A DNA stretch of 37,957 nt. It comes from Auxenochlorella pyrenoidosa (Eukaryota; Chlorophyta; Trebouxiophyceae; Chlorellales; Chlorellaceae). Position 1 is the stretch's first letter; each line of letters begins with the position of its first letter. This document shows, one piece after another, positions 21,706 through 32,364 of this stretch. Below the pieces are notes generated by a model. It was not told the origin of the DNA and did no database searches. It was given only the letters and a program-made list of their open reading frames with translations. The stretch is taken from the NCBI GenBank assembly GCA_001430745.1, contig KQ481955.1:464637-502593 (forward strand). The letters run 5' to 3'. A program made the translations under genes and the position numbers.

Positions 21706-24635
21706 ATGGCTTCTGAATATCGGCGCATACCGTCCTTGGCGTCGACCGCGCACCTTCATGTGCCTTGTGCAGCGGCGGAACTGTGGCAGCAGCCGGAACA
21801 GGAGCCGCTGCACCCGTCGCACCTGGGGCAACTGCTCAATCTCAAGTGCGAGCAATTACAAGTGCTGGTGTGCGCCCAGTGCAGCACAGAGTCAGCCTTG
21901 ATTGTAGATGGCGCCCAGGAGGCGGCGCTGCACGCGGCGCTTGCGGCGGCAGCAGAGTGGCCCATCATCAACGCACAGGACGCACCCACTATGCCTGCGG
22001 AGCAGCGCAAGCCCAGCGACCCCCCCGTCTCAGCGGGTGAAGCGACGCATCAAGCCGCGGCTGCTGCAGCGTCAGACGCGCAGCAGCCCGTGCAGCAGGC
22101 GCAGGGGGGCGTCAGCCCTGATGCAGCGGTGACGCGGGGCGCTGCACCCGGGGCTTCTCCTGGGCCCGGCGGCGCTGGCCAGCCGGCCACTGCCTGGCGG
22201 AAGCATGTGGAGACCATCCCGCCCGGCGGGTGCTGGCTGTGCAGAGCCTGCTCGCTTGAGATGGATGCCCTGCAGCAGGCGGAGCAGGCGGGACAGGGGC
22301 CGCAGCCGGCGCGCCCGCCCTGGCGGCGCCAGATCAATGCCACGATCCTCAAGCGTGTCCTCAACATCAAGCGTGCGTTGGCCCGCCTTGCTTGCTGCTC
22401 GGTTTCCCGCGCACGTGCTGCGGCCGAGCGCTGGGCCAAACTGCGAGCCACAGCTGTGAGCAGCTCTCACTGCCCTGCCGCTGCTGCGCCGCTCCCCGCC
22501 CCTGCCTGCAGGCAAGCACCTGGCGCAGTGCTTTGGCTGGGATGCCGCCACGCAGGCGGCGCCGCGCATGAGCATCCACCTGGGTGACCGCATGCTGCGG
22601 GAGGGCACGGCCGGCGTGATGGGCTTCAACAAGGAGGGCCGCGACGGCTTCCCTTTCAAGGTGGGGGGGCAGGCGCGGCGGGGGCTTCTGCTTGCAGGCG
22701 GGCGCCCTCAGTTCCTGCCCATCTGTTTGTTGCTGCCTTTCAAGCCCTGGGGCCAGCTGTCCCTCCCTTGCCTGCAGACGCGCTGGCTGGGGATGCTTCT
22801 GGATGCACTTGGAGCCCAGCTGGGTGATTCCCTGGTGCTCCAGCACAGGTTCACCACGGCAGCCGGGGTGATGCACGTGGCGGCCAGCCTGGCACGCGCG
22901 CAGCCTGGCAGTACGACGGCCAATGCTGCAGCCTTCACGCCGCCGAAGGCAGGGCAGCAGGCAGCACAGCCAGCCCCTGCCCCGCAGCAGGCAGTGCAGC
23001 CGACAGCGCACGTTCCGCTGGAAGCGCGGCAGGCAGCGCAGCAGGCAGCACAGGCGCCACCAGCAGTGCAGCAGGCAGCACAGCCAGTGGTGCAGCCCTC
23101 ATGGACTCCCTCTGACCTGGCCAACTACACGGCGGGATGCAACAGCGATTTCCTGTCCACCAGCAGCGATGCTCGGCACAACAGTGCAGCCGAGGAGCAG
23201 CAGGCTGGGGAGGAGATGGAACAACAGGGGCGGCAGAAGCGGCGGCGCGTGGAGCCGGCGGGTCCGTGGGAGGCGGCCGCAGCGGCCACGGATGCTGTGC
23301 TGCCTGGTGCATTCCAGGCGCCCGCTGCGGCGCTTGCAGAACCGAGCCAGCTGGGGCCAGCTCCAAGAGCCCAGCAGTCAGATGCTGCTGCAACAGCCAT
23401 AGGAGGGGACGGGTTGCCAGTGGCACCGGGGGCCCAGGCTGTGGCAGCAGCCGTGCCAGCCGTGCCTGCGGCGCCGCCAGAAGCTGCCAGTGGTGCAGCG
23501 CAGGCAGCTTTTGTGGAGGGCAGGACCAGGTTTACCAGCCTCTGTGGCAGGAAATATGTGTACGAGAAAGCCATGCGCACGTGAGTGGGTCTGGCGCTGG
23601 GGTTCCCAGACGAGGGGAAGCCATCGCGGCACCTGCCCATGGAGCGTGGAAGTCTGCATGTGCCTGCGCTGGTGTGTGGGAGCCTCTCTGTTGTCGCTGT
23701 CACTGCAGTTTCTTACGCCGCCCTTGCTGCAGGCATGCTCTGACCTGTCCCACGTGCCAGGGATTAGCGCGGCAGGGCCAGGGGCAGCGACGTCCCAGCG
23801 GGTTGGCCGGTGTGGCGGGCTCTGGCGCTGCTCTGGACACGCTCTGCGATGCGGCGGAGATGGAGTTGGATGCAGGCCAGGCAGGCAGCGAGTCCAGAGA
23901 GCACGCAGCTGCAGCATCAGAGGGCGGGCAGGCCCCTGCCGGAATGGCAGGCACGCAGAACAGCCCAATGGGCGCCGTGCCCGGGCCCGCTCCGCAGTCG
24001 CAATGGCAGCCCGCAGCTCCGCGGCCGCAGGGGCAGGCAGCCGCTGCTGCAGCAGAGGGTGGGAAGGCCGCCGCCGGAAAGGCAGGCACGCAGAGCATCC
24101 CCATGGGCGGCATGTCGGGCCCTGATCCGCAGCTGCAGGGGAAGGCAGCAGCTGCACACGCGCTAGAGCAGACTGCCCAACCGCAAGCATCGGCGTCGGC
24201 ATCGCTGCTGTCGCAAACGACACAAGCTGCAGCCCATACAGTGCCATCCCAGCAGCCCACGATGCCAGCCAAGCCCACCGTGCCGGCGGCGCAGCAGATC
24301 CTGGCTCTGCCCACCACAGACACGCTGCGGAAGCGGCTGCAGCACACACCGGTGGATGGCGCCACCGTGGAGGCGAGTGCTTGCTCGAGTTGCCCAGGTT
24401 GCCGCATAGCTCTGCTCTGCTCTGCCTGCCGAGCCCAGGAGCCCTGGTCGCCTGGTGCACGCGCATGCACCCCTTGCCACCCGCACGTGGTGCCCTCCTC
24501 CCTGTGCAGGCCTACCTGGCAGAGTGGGCCGCATTGCCGCCCAGCGTGCAGGCCGGGGAGTGGCAGGTGCTCAAGGAATACATCAAGACGGACGACATTG
24601 CCAGCCTGGAAGTGCACCTGCGCGCCATGATCTGA
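21706..24635 (+). CDS. Gene C: uncharacterised Cys-pair protein with an internal B3-like module
   Basis: Exons 21706-22372, 22512-22660, 22778-23580, 23733-24372 and 24510-24635 give 794 residues; an in-frame ATG at 21673 would add eleven. No whole-length family was recognised. Cys pairs occur at about 56/59 (VCAQC), 176/179/182 (CWLCRAC) and 545/548 (TCPTC, built across the exon 3/4 junction), suggesting zinc binding. Exons 2 and 3 carry the module shared with A, B and D, here in the first half of the protein: MSIHLGDRMLREGTAGVMGF and FPFK, a phase-0 intron, then RWLGMLLDALGAQLGDSLVL and MHVAASLARA. The rest is Ala/Gln-rich with a basic QKRRRVEP patch that may be a nuclear signal. The final 60 residues (TLRKRLQHTPVDGATVE, then AYLAEWAALPPSVQAGEWQV) look like an ordered helical domain. 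Intron 4 is GC-AG (donor 24373). The start is uncertain because a splice acceptor abuts the ATG at 21706. Confidence 0.68.
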
Positions 24636-25372
24636 GCTCGTGTGAACGCACCCTGTCGCCTGCCCATGTTGCCTTTGTGGGTGTCTGTTGTGATTCCCAT
24701 TATGCTGGATTACCCGCTGTGGACCATCAGTGCTCCAGCAGGAGGTGTGCACTGTGATGTCGAGTCTGGATGCTGTGGGCGGCAGACAGGTGTCTTGACG
24801 CATTGGCACCAGCACGTCGTGCAGTCGGATCGCGTCGCAGCAAAGTCAACCTGTCGCTGTGGAAGCGTCACCCAACATCTTTGGCTGCGCACTGCGCCCG
24901 CTACATAGCTTCGTTACCTTCTGTCCAACTTGCAAGCGTGTTGTGAGCGAGAGCCAGCCATCTTGACCTGAGGGGCCCCTAGGGGCCGCAGCGGCGCAGC
25001 AACGCCTTATGGCGCTCAAAGTGCGTTGACGATAAACTATTGCATGTTCCTCAGGCAGGCCTGCCTTGGAGGCGGTTCCAGGTCTCCGACGTCGTGTGGA
25101 GAGTCTCCACTCCGGACCAGCAGGTCTTTGTGTTGCACAGCAGAGCATGCGCTGAAGCGAGGCGGACTCGGAGTGTCTGGCTGTCCCTTCCCCCTGGAGC
25201 TGCTTGCACTGGCCGCCGCCCCTGACACTTGCTGGTGACACCATCGTTGCGTATGTCCGTTGCGTATGCCACTGCCATCGTGCAGGCTGATCAGGCAATG
25301 GCATCGAACCCCCAAGCATGATGGACACACAAACCTGAAGCCGTGCTCCACTTGCGCTTGCGCTCCGAGGGG
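24636..25372. other. Intergenic region between genes C and D
   Basis: 737 bases with no supported gene. It holds a perfect 14-base palindrome, GGCCCCTAGGGGCC (24974-24987), and a short direct repeat CGTTGCGTATG at about 25244-25269. These could be promoter elements of gene D or chance features; nothing else stands out. Confidence 0.5.
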
Positions 25373-28300
25373 ATGGAGCCAGCTGCTCCACCGGACGACC
25401 GCCCCCGCCAGAATGCATCATCCTCGCCTGAAGCGCGCGCGCTGCCGCCGTGGCGGGCCGAGGACGTGCAGAGCCTGCGCCCTGGGCGGCCCTTGAGCCG
25501 CGGCATCGTGGCGCTGTTCTTCAGGTGCGCTGCCTGGCATGGGGAAGACTCCCTCTGTCAGCCCAGCCTGCGCACGCAGAGCCGCCGAATGGCCCTACTG
25601 CCGCCGCTCCCTGACACCTTGTCTCGTCACGAAGTTTTGACCGTTCCATCGTTACCCTTGCCCTGCAGCCGGGTGCTTCGTGATCTGCTGCACCGTGAGC
25701 TGGCGGGCGACCTGGCCGTGCTGTCACGCTGCCCGGTGGTGCACAGCTGGGTGCCCGGGCACGAGCACGCCCTTGCGCAGGCAAGCTTGCCGGGGCTCCT
25801 GCTCGACCTCCCAGCGCATGCGCCTTGCTCTGCCGTGGGATGCATGTGGTCGGCGCTTGCTGCGTTCCTGCGCGGCATCCGCTGCTTACAGGCTGCCATC
25901 ACACGGGCTGCCCCTGGCAGATCGTGGGAGCCCTGGGAGCCGACTACCTGTTGTTCCCCTTGGTGGGGGGCCATGGCCAGCCTGGCACCCAGCCCTCCTC
26001 GCTGGTGCTCGCCTGCGCTGGTGGCCGGGTGCTGCTGCATCTCGACTCGCAGGCAAGCATGCACCCAGCTGGCCTGGTTGCCGAGCTGCCCACCTGGGCA
26101 GCAAGCCTGCCGATGGCGCGCCCGGCCAGCATGGCCGCCTGCAGATGCGCCCCCACCGTGCACACATGTCATGCACTCATGTGTCATGCGCTCACATGTA
26201 ATGCTCCCCTTCTGTGCGCACATGCTCATGTGCTCTGCCCGCCTGGCGCCCTACGGTGTGCAGTGCGGCGCCGTTGTGGGCCCCACAGACGGTGCATACT
26301 GCATGCGCGGGCATCTGCCTCATGGCTATGGCGGCGAGCACACCGACCGCCCATCCCCAGGGGAGGCGCTGGTCGCTGACCTGCGAGCAGCGCTTTGCAC
26401 GCTGGGCGGAAGATACGCGGGCGCCCAACACTGGCCGCTCAAGGCAGTCAAGGTGAGCCCTGGCCTGCTGCCTTGGTTGGCAGGCATGGAGCCGACCAGC
26501 CCGCTCCCACACAGGGGTGGCGTTACTGCTGCCAACTTGGTTCTCACAACTGCCTCCCTGGGCGTCCGTTTGTAGGTGCCGCTGCAGCGCCACGCGGGCG
26601 ACAGCGCCGTCTTCATGTGCATGAACGCGCTTCACCTGCTGGTGGGCCTGCCGGGGCAGCTGACCCCTGCTGCCGTCGATGTGGCCGCTCGGTTCCGGGA
26701 GACTGAGATTGACCTGTTTGAAGGGGCCGAGGGCTGCTACCCGGGTGGGTGCGGCAGATGGCAGCTGCATACAAGCTGGGTGCGCACTTTGCTGCACTAG
26801 CGAGCCGCCTGTCATGACCCGTACCATCATCGCCCTTAGCGCTCATGCTGTTTCGCTGTTTTCAAGTTTCGTAACTTGGCTTGATTCGAATACTGATTGT
26901 TTTGTGCCGCCCCTGCTGCAGGCTTCCTCACGCGCCAGTGGTACTCGCCGCAGACGGCAGAGGCGCTGCGCAAGGAGCTGGCGGCGGCGCTGCGGCGGGA
27001 GCTGGAGCAGGTTGGCAGCAGGGCGCTGCATAGCCGTCTCGTCGTGCCAATGATTTGTCGCTGCCGCTGCTGAACCGCCCCCGCAGCACGGCGGTGCGCT
27101 GTGGCAGCCTGCCGCCCACAGGCATGCTCGCTCGCCACCGCTTCAGCAGAATGCATGCCCATGCGCAGGCTACTTCCCGTTGCTTTGCTGCCCCTGCTTC
27201 ACTGGTGCACCTTTACACCCTGTCTTGATGCAGCTGGGTGGCCCGGCACAATCCTTGCTGGCAGACCTTGCTGCAGTAGAGCGAGAGTTGGAGGGGGTCT
27301 CCCGCAGGCCCTTCCAGCTGCCATCCGAGCGACTGGAGCGGCAGCGGGTGAAGAAGGAGCAGCGTTTGCAGGCGGCGCGGCGCCCCCGCAGCGCGCGCTG
27401 GGCCGCGCTTGCCGCGCCGTTGGCTGTCGACCCGCCTGCAGCAGAGGAGGCGGTGCGCGAGGCGCTGCAGCGGCTGCAGCAGCTGCTGGGCCCTCCCCCT
27501 CCATTGAGGCAGGCCCCGGGTCACAACCGGACAGGTGCCGCCACCGGAGCCATTGGTGCAGCCCAGCCTCTAGTGGAAGCCAGCGCAACTTCGCCAGCAG
27601 ATGCGGCAGCGGCGGCGGCAGCTCATGAGCAGCAGGGCACAGGTGCTTCTGGTGACCAGGGCCGAGCAGGCAGCAAGCGCGCCGCCAGTGGGGAGGCCGG
27701 CGGGCTGGAGATGCCCCCGCCGGCAGCCAAAGTGCCACGCCATGCAGCTGCTGGGGTGGCAGCCACCGCGGCTGCCGTGGCACACGCCGGTGGCAACGTC
27801 GCCCTGCCATCGCCAGCAGCCAGCCCGGTGGCATCTCCGGCCAGCGTGACCGGCGGGGCACGCGCGTGGGCGGTGGGCCCAGCTGCCAGCAGCACCAGCA
27901 GCGGGGGGCGCAGCTACAGCAGGTGGCGGCAGGAGGAGCAGGGGGCATTGGTCAAGGCACTGAGCGCATCAGACCTTCTGAAGCTGCGGTTCAAGGGTGA
28001 GTGAGGCCCCGGGCAGGCACTTGCCATAGCTGCCCAGCCGGGACGCAGCCCAGTGACGCTTGCAATAGCCGCGTTGCTTGCTCACAGGCTGCTTGTGCTT
28101 GTGCACGCTCGCCCGAGCTAATGCTAACCGCCCAGCGTGGCTCAGCACGAGTGCTGACCCACCGTCCGGCGGCGTTGCACCCTGGCCACCGGCCCCTGAC
28201 GCGCAGGCAGTGCGGCCGAGGCGCTTGCGAAGCACCTGGCCGACAGCGACCAGAGCGTGCAAGTCGTGTTGGCACCCGACACAGCCGGCGGCGCGGTGGA

Positions 28301-30533
28301 GCAGCGGTCATGGGTGGTGGGCGTGTGGCGCGCCGGCAAGGAGGGGGATGCCAAGCAGGCGCGCACGGGCCGCCTGAGGAGGGTCTGGAGGGTGAATGGT
28401 GGCCGCAGCTCATGCGGCCGCTGCAACTGCCGCTGTCTGTTGCTGGGACAGGCACGCACGGCATGGCCAGCAGCCCGCGCCCCGTCTGTACAATTGGCAC
28501 TGCCCGCGGGTCAGTTACTTCTCAGACTGTAGGCTGCAGTAGGCAGGTTCTGGCGCTGTGCGGGCCGTCTCAGCGGCAGTGCGCCTACGCAGCGGACGTC
28601 CCCCCGCCCGTCTCCTGCCCCTCACCCGCAGATCAACCTTCAGAAGGACTGGCCCACGCTTGTTGCAGACCTCCAGCTGGCAGCAGGGGATGTCATCAAG
28701 TTGCAGCTGAATAGCCGTCAGCCCGTGGCAGCCGGCTCTGCGCTGCCGCGCCTGCTGCTTAGAGTGCATCGGGCGGGGAGCGAGGCCGCCGCCGCTGCCG
28801 CGATGCCACCCCCGCACGTGCCGTCCCCTCCTGCGTACCGACCAGCACCAGCATCGCCTGCTGCCTCTGCTGCGATGCAGCCGCAGCCCAGCTCTCAGGG
28901 GGCGCTAGCTCCCGCTGCAGCGGCGCGCCAGCCGGCAGGCGGTGATGCCCTGCGGCAGGCTGTCCTTCTGAAGGAGGCTTTGGCCGCGGCGCAGGCAAGC
29001 GGTGCGCCACCCGCAGGCAGGAGCATGCTGGGCAGCTCGCCCAGCCAAGCAGCAGCCGGCTCTCCGCCCAGCCATGCTGCAGCAAATTTTTCTCCCAGCC
29101 AGGGCAGCAACCACGCCTACCTGCTGCACGAGGTCGGCGCTCCCGTGGGCTCCCCCCAGGCAGGCACCAGCCCCAGCGGGCATGCAAGGGCACTGGCGCA
29201 CAGCTCTCCAGCCAGCCCGGCAGTAGCAGCAGGGTCCCCACCGCCTGCTGCAGCAGCGGCAGCGGCGGCAGCAGCAGCGGCAGCAGCAGCACCACCAGCA
29301 AAGGCAGTGGCAGGATCCTCGGCACCTGCGGCAGCACCCCTTCCAGGGGACCAGCAGGTCAGGGAGGAGGCTGGTGTGCCACAGTCACAGGTGAGAGCGC
29401 CACTGTGGGGCGCTGTTTGCCAGGGGCAGAGGCTGGCCGAGTGCGCATGCCCGCGGATGACGACACAGCAGGCTCAACTCTGACGATTGAGCAAGGGCTT
29501 GTCGCACATGCACATGCCCACCCTTGGCATCCGCCTGCCCTCTGCTGCAGCAGCCCACGCTTCTTGGCAAGGAGGGCAAGTCTGTGTCACATCGGCTGCG
29601 CAAGGCGCTCCAGTGAGACCGGGGCCGTTGAGCTGTCTATGCTGGGTGTGCCATGCTAGGCCGGCGTGGATCAGAGCGGCATCAACTTGTGTGCAAGACA
29701 AGCACCCCTTCTTGTTCTTGGTGGTCTATTGGCCGACATTGGCTGGGCTCTGCAACTGCGGGCCGCAGGGTGCGGGAGCTGCTGGCGCTGCCGCCGCCGC
29801 GGGATGCAGAGCCCTTCAAGCGTTCGGTTTCCACAAACACGCGGCAACGAGGTCGCCTGCTGTGCAGCGGTGAGCGACAGCACGGCAGCAGGGCAGCTCA
29901 ACTGCAGGCCCTCCGTCCGGTTTGCTGCCATCTTTTTTTCCTGGTGTTGAAAGAGATCGCGCGCTGTCGAATCGTTCCTCGGTTCTTGCCAGCTCAAAAT
30001 AGCAGCGAGTCCCACTCTGTGTTGCCTGCAGGCGAGCAGCTGTTCCACACCGGCCTGCTGCTGGGCGAGGAGCTGCGCCTGTCCTTCTGGCTGGGCGGCC
30101 GCCAGCTCAGCCTGCCCTCTGGCCCGACGGTCATGGAGTGCCGGATGCAGCCCGCGACGGGGCAGTATCAGTTTGAGGTGGGCGGCAGATGTCACTGAGA
30201 ACAGCCTGTCCAGCCAACACACGTGCTCTTCCCAGCCTGCTGGCCTGCAGCAGGTTGTGCCATCTACATTGCTGCAGTTCTATGCACCTAACAGTGCCTC
30301 CACCTTCCCGCTTCTTGCGCCTGCAGGAGGCCTGGGTCAACCTGCTGCTGGGCGAGTTGGAGCAGGCCAGCGGCATCACACCGCCCTACACCCTGGTGCT
30401 GCAGCGACGTGAGATGCAGGACAGTGTCGCGCACGTGGACGCCAGCCTGGAGGCGCAGCAGCAGGCGCAGACGCAGTGGTGGCGGCGCCTGCTGGAGCGC
30501 CTGCAGCTGCCGCAGCCGATGCAGCGGCAGTAG
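25373..30533 (+). CDS. Gene D: Ulp1/C48-like domain fused to B3-like DNA-binding modules
   Basis: Thirteen exons: 25373-25524, 25669-25780, 25921-26052, 26264-26452, 26576-26744, 26922-27010, 27234-27996, 28207-28391, 28632-29390, 29551-29612, 29769-29869, 30032-30177 and 30327-30533, giving 1021 residues. Residues 51-251 resemble a Ulp1/SENP-type cysteine protease: His106 in YLLFPLVGGHGQ, Asp130 in VLLHLDSQ, Gln199 in VPLQRHAGDSAVFMCMN. The catalytic Cys position (usual DCG) reads Asp-Ser-Ala, so Ser205 replaces Cys. Residues 255-300 are helical and charged. About 520-640 resembles a B3 domain: LVKALSASDLLKLRF, VQVVLAPDTAGG, KDWPTLVADLQLAAGDVIKL. An Ala/Ser/Pro-rich linker follows, then a helical segment (LLGKEGKSVSHRLRKALQ) and the shared module (871-1021) with GEQLFHTGLLLGEELRLSFW and HVDASLEAQQQ. 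Introns 2 and 3 are GC-AG. A DNA-targeted SUMO-binding or pseudoprotease role is inferred. Confidence 0.75.
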
Positions 30534-30619
30534 AGCCTGGCCGGTACATAGCGCCACAGGGTTTGGTTGGCTACATGGTCGCATGCTCAACACCTCTTGT
30601 TGTGGCCACAGGGATGCTG

Positions 30620-31887
30620 TCAAAACTCGAGCCCCGCATGCTGGGCCTCAGCCGGCGGCCCCGCCTGGGCCAGCACCTCTGCCTGCCCTCCCTGTGCGCC
30701 ACTGGCTGCCTGCCCAGCTCCAGCCTCGCCGGGGCCCCCTGCCTGCCGGAACAGCTGCAGCGCCTCGGCGCTGAGCTCCCCTGGCTCGATGCCGTGCGGC
30801 AGCGCCGGCTTGAGCAGCAGCGGCACAAAGGGGGCGGCCGCCGACAGCACCTCCAGCAGCACGTCCTGCATGGCGGATGGGAGAGGGGAGCATGCCGTTA
30901 GGCTGTACTTGCAGTGGGTGGAAAGTGAAGGCCGAGGCGGAAGCCGCGTCGATAGAAGTGGTGGGCAGGAGGCTGCAGGGCTCCTGTCTTGCAAGAAGCC
31001 GAGCCTGTCACGCAGCACATGCCCTCCACCTCCTCGCCTTGGGCAGGTCTCCCAGGCAGCAGGGTTTCTGCTGGCACTGCGGCGCACCCTGCGCCACCTC
31101 TGCCCGCTTGCGGGGGGATGCGCCCTGCCCGCTGAGCTGCCGGCTGAGGCGGCGCAGCCAGCGGCCGTGTCGCCCTGCCATGCCGGCAGCGTCATGCGCT
31201 GTGCTGCCCTGTGGGCAGACAGCCAGCCGGCGGTGGCAGCACAGCAGCGTGGCAGTGGCGGCACGGAAGTTGGGCGGGAAGGCGGCGTGGCTTGCAGGGC
31301 TCCAGGGCACGCCCTGCACGCAGCGGATGCGTGCCTCCACTGCATGCGCATCCGGCGCTGGCGGCGGTGGTGGATAGAACACTGCCTGGTCCTGCACCAC
31401 CAGCTGCTCGCTGGGAGTGCCTGGGACACGGAACATCCACTGCAGCAAGCACATCGAACAATTGGAGCCGTCGGTGACAGAGAAGGCTTCCATCTCTGCA
31501 TGGCAGGTCCTGTGTGGTCGCCGCCACTCGCCCCACGTGCCCCCGCATGCTTCCTGGCACTCACGGGGTGTGCTGTAAAGGTGGGCTGTCTCACGTGCTG
31601 CCCTGGCTGGAGCGTGTAGTAGCGCTTCTCCAATCCATCATACCCCAGCCAAAGCGTCTGCAGGCAGCAACGCAAGTTGGAGGGTCGTACAAAGCAGCAG
31701 AGTTTGTGCAGGTGTGTAGGAAGCAGAACAATCGCAGAGCGCAGGCAAACAGTATTTGCTGAATCCTCCTGCCGGTCAACAAGCCCACCTCCACCTCATG
31801 CTCCGTGTCGTTGCAAAACTCCACCACGGTGGCGGTGCGGCAGTCGAGGGAGCGGTGGGTGGCGGGGCGGGAGGCCGAGCCGCCCAT
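30620..31887 (-). CDS. VHL beta-domain protein with an F-box-like C-terminal helix
   Basis: Exons on the minus strand: 31887-31789, 31657-31565, 31439-31038 and 30865-30620, giving 279 residues. The N-terminal 90 residues match the von Hippel-Lindau beta domain in order: VVEFCNDTEHEVE, then TLWLGYDGLEKRYYTLQPGQ, then TFTAHPWMFRVPGT and LVVQDQAVFYPPP. In animals this domain recognises hydroxyproline in an E3 ligase. After a loop comes WSPASHAAFPPNFRAATATL (about 110-129). At the last junction LGDLPKDVLLEVLSAA (193-208) forms, which resembles an F-box or BC-box helix. Together these suggest a substrate adaptor of a cullin ligase, but the substrate is unknown and the alpha domain is not clearly VHL-like. 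Intron 3 is GC-AG (donor at 31037, read on the minus strand). The gene is convergent with gene D, with only 86 bases between stop codons, and divergent from bL17. Confidence 0.8.
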
Positions 31888-32364
31888 GGCGCTGGCGCCT
31901 AGACCTCCTGGAAGCAGCTTTGTCGGCGTCTGGCTTTGCGGCTGTCTGCTGGTGTCCTTGCGATGCTGGGGTACAGAAAAGTCACACGAGAGGTGCTGTC
32001 TGTCGCGCCCTGTCGCCGAACTGCCGGCAATGTAGGAGTTGCAGATGAGCCAAACGGCCAATTGACGACGTCGCAACAGCTCAATTGTGCACGAGAGCCT
32101 CGAAAGAGGCTGTTACTGCGAGCTGCAATGCGGCAGCACGCGCAGCTTGGCGTCAATTGGGCGCTCATGCTCGCCATCGCAAGCCTTGCATTCGCTGCAC
32201 ATCGTCGCGCACAATCCCCGCTGTTCTCCCCGCTCCGCCAGCGCTCTCTTGCAGCCCTTCTGCCCGGGCACGCCTCTGTCGCAACAGACGCGAGGACACG
32301 ACGTAAAGGCTACTCGGAAAGCCCGTGAAGGCAGCTTGGATAGGGTGGCGCAGCGGCGGGCAGG
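31888..32364. promoter_or_regulatory. Shared intergenic region between divergent VHL-like and bL17 genes
   Basis: 477 bases between two divergent start codons, so both promoters should lie here. Open frames cross it on both strands (for example 31936-32328), but none has a recognisable motif. No TATA box or other element could be assigned. Confidence 0.5.
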
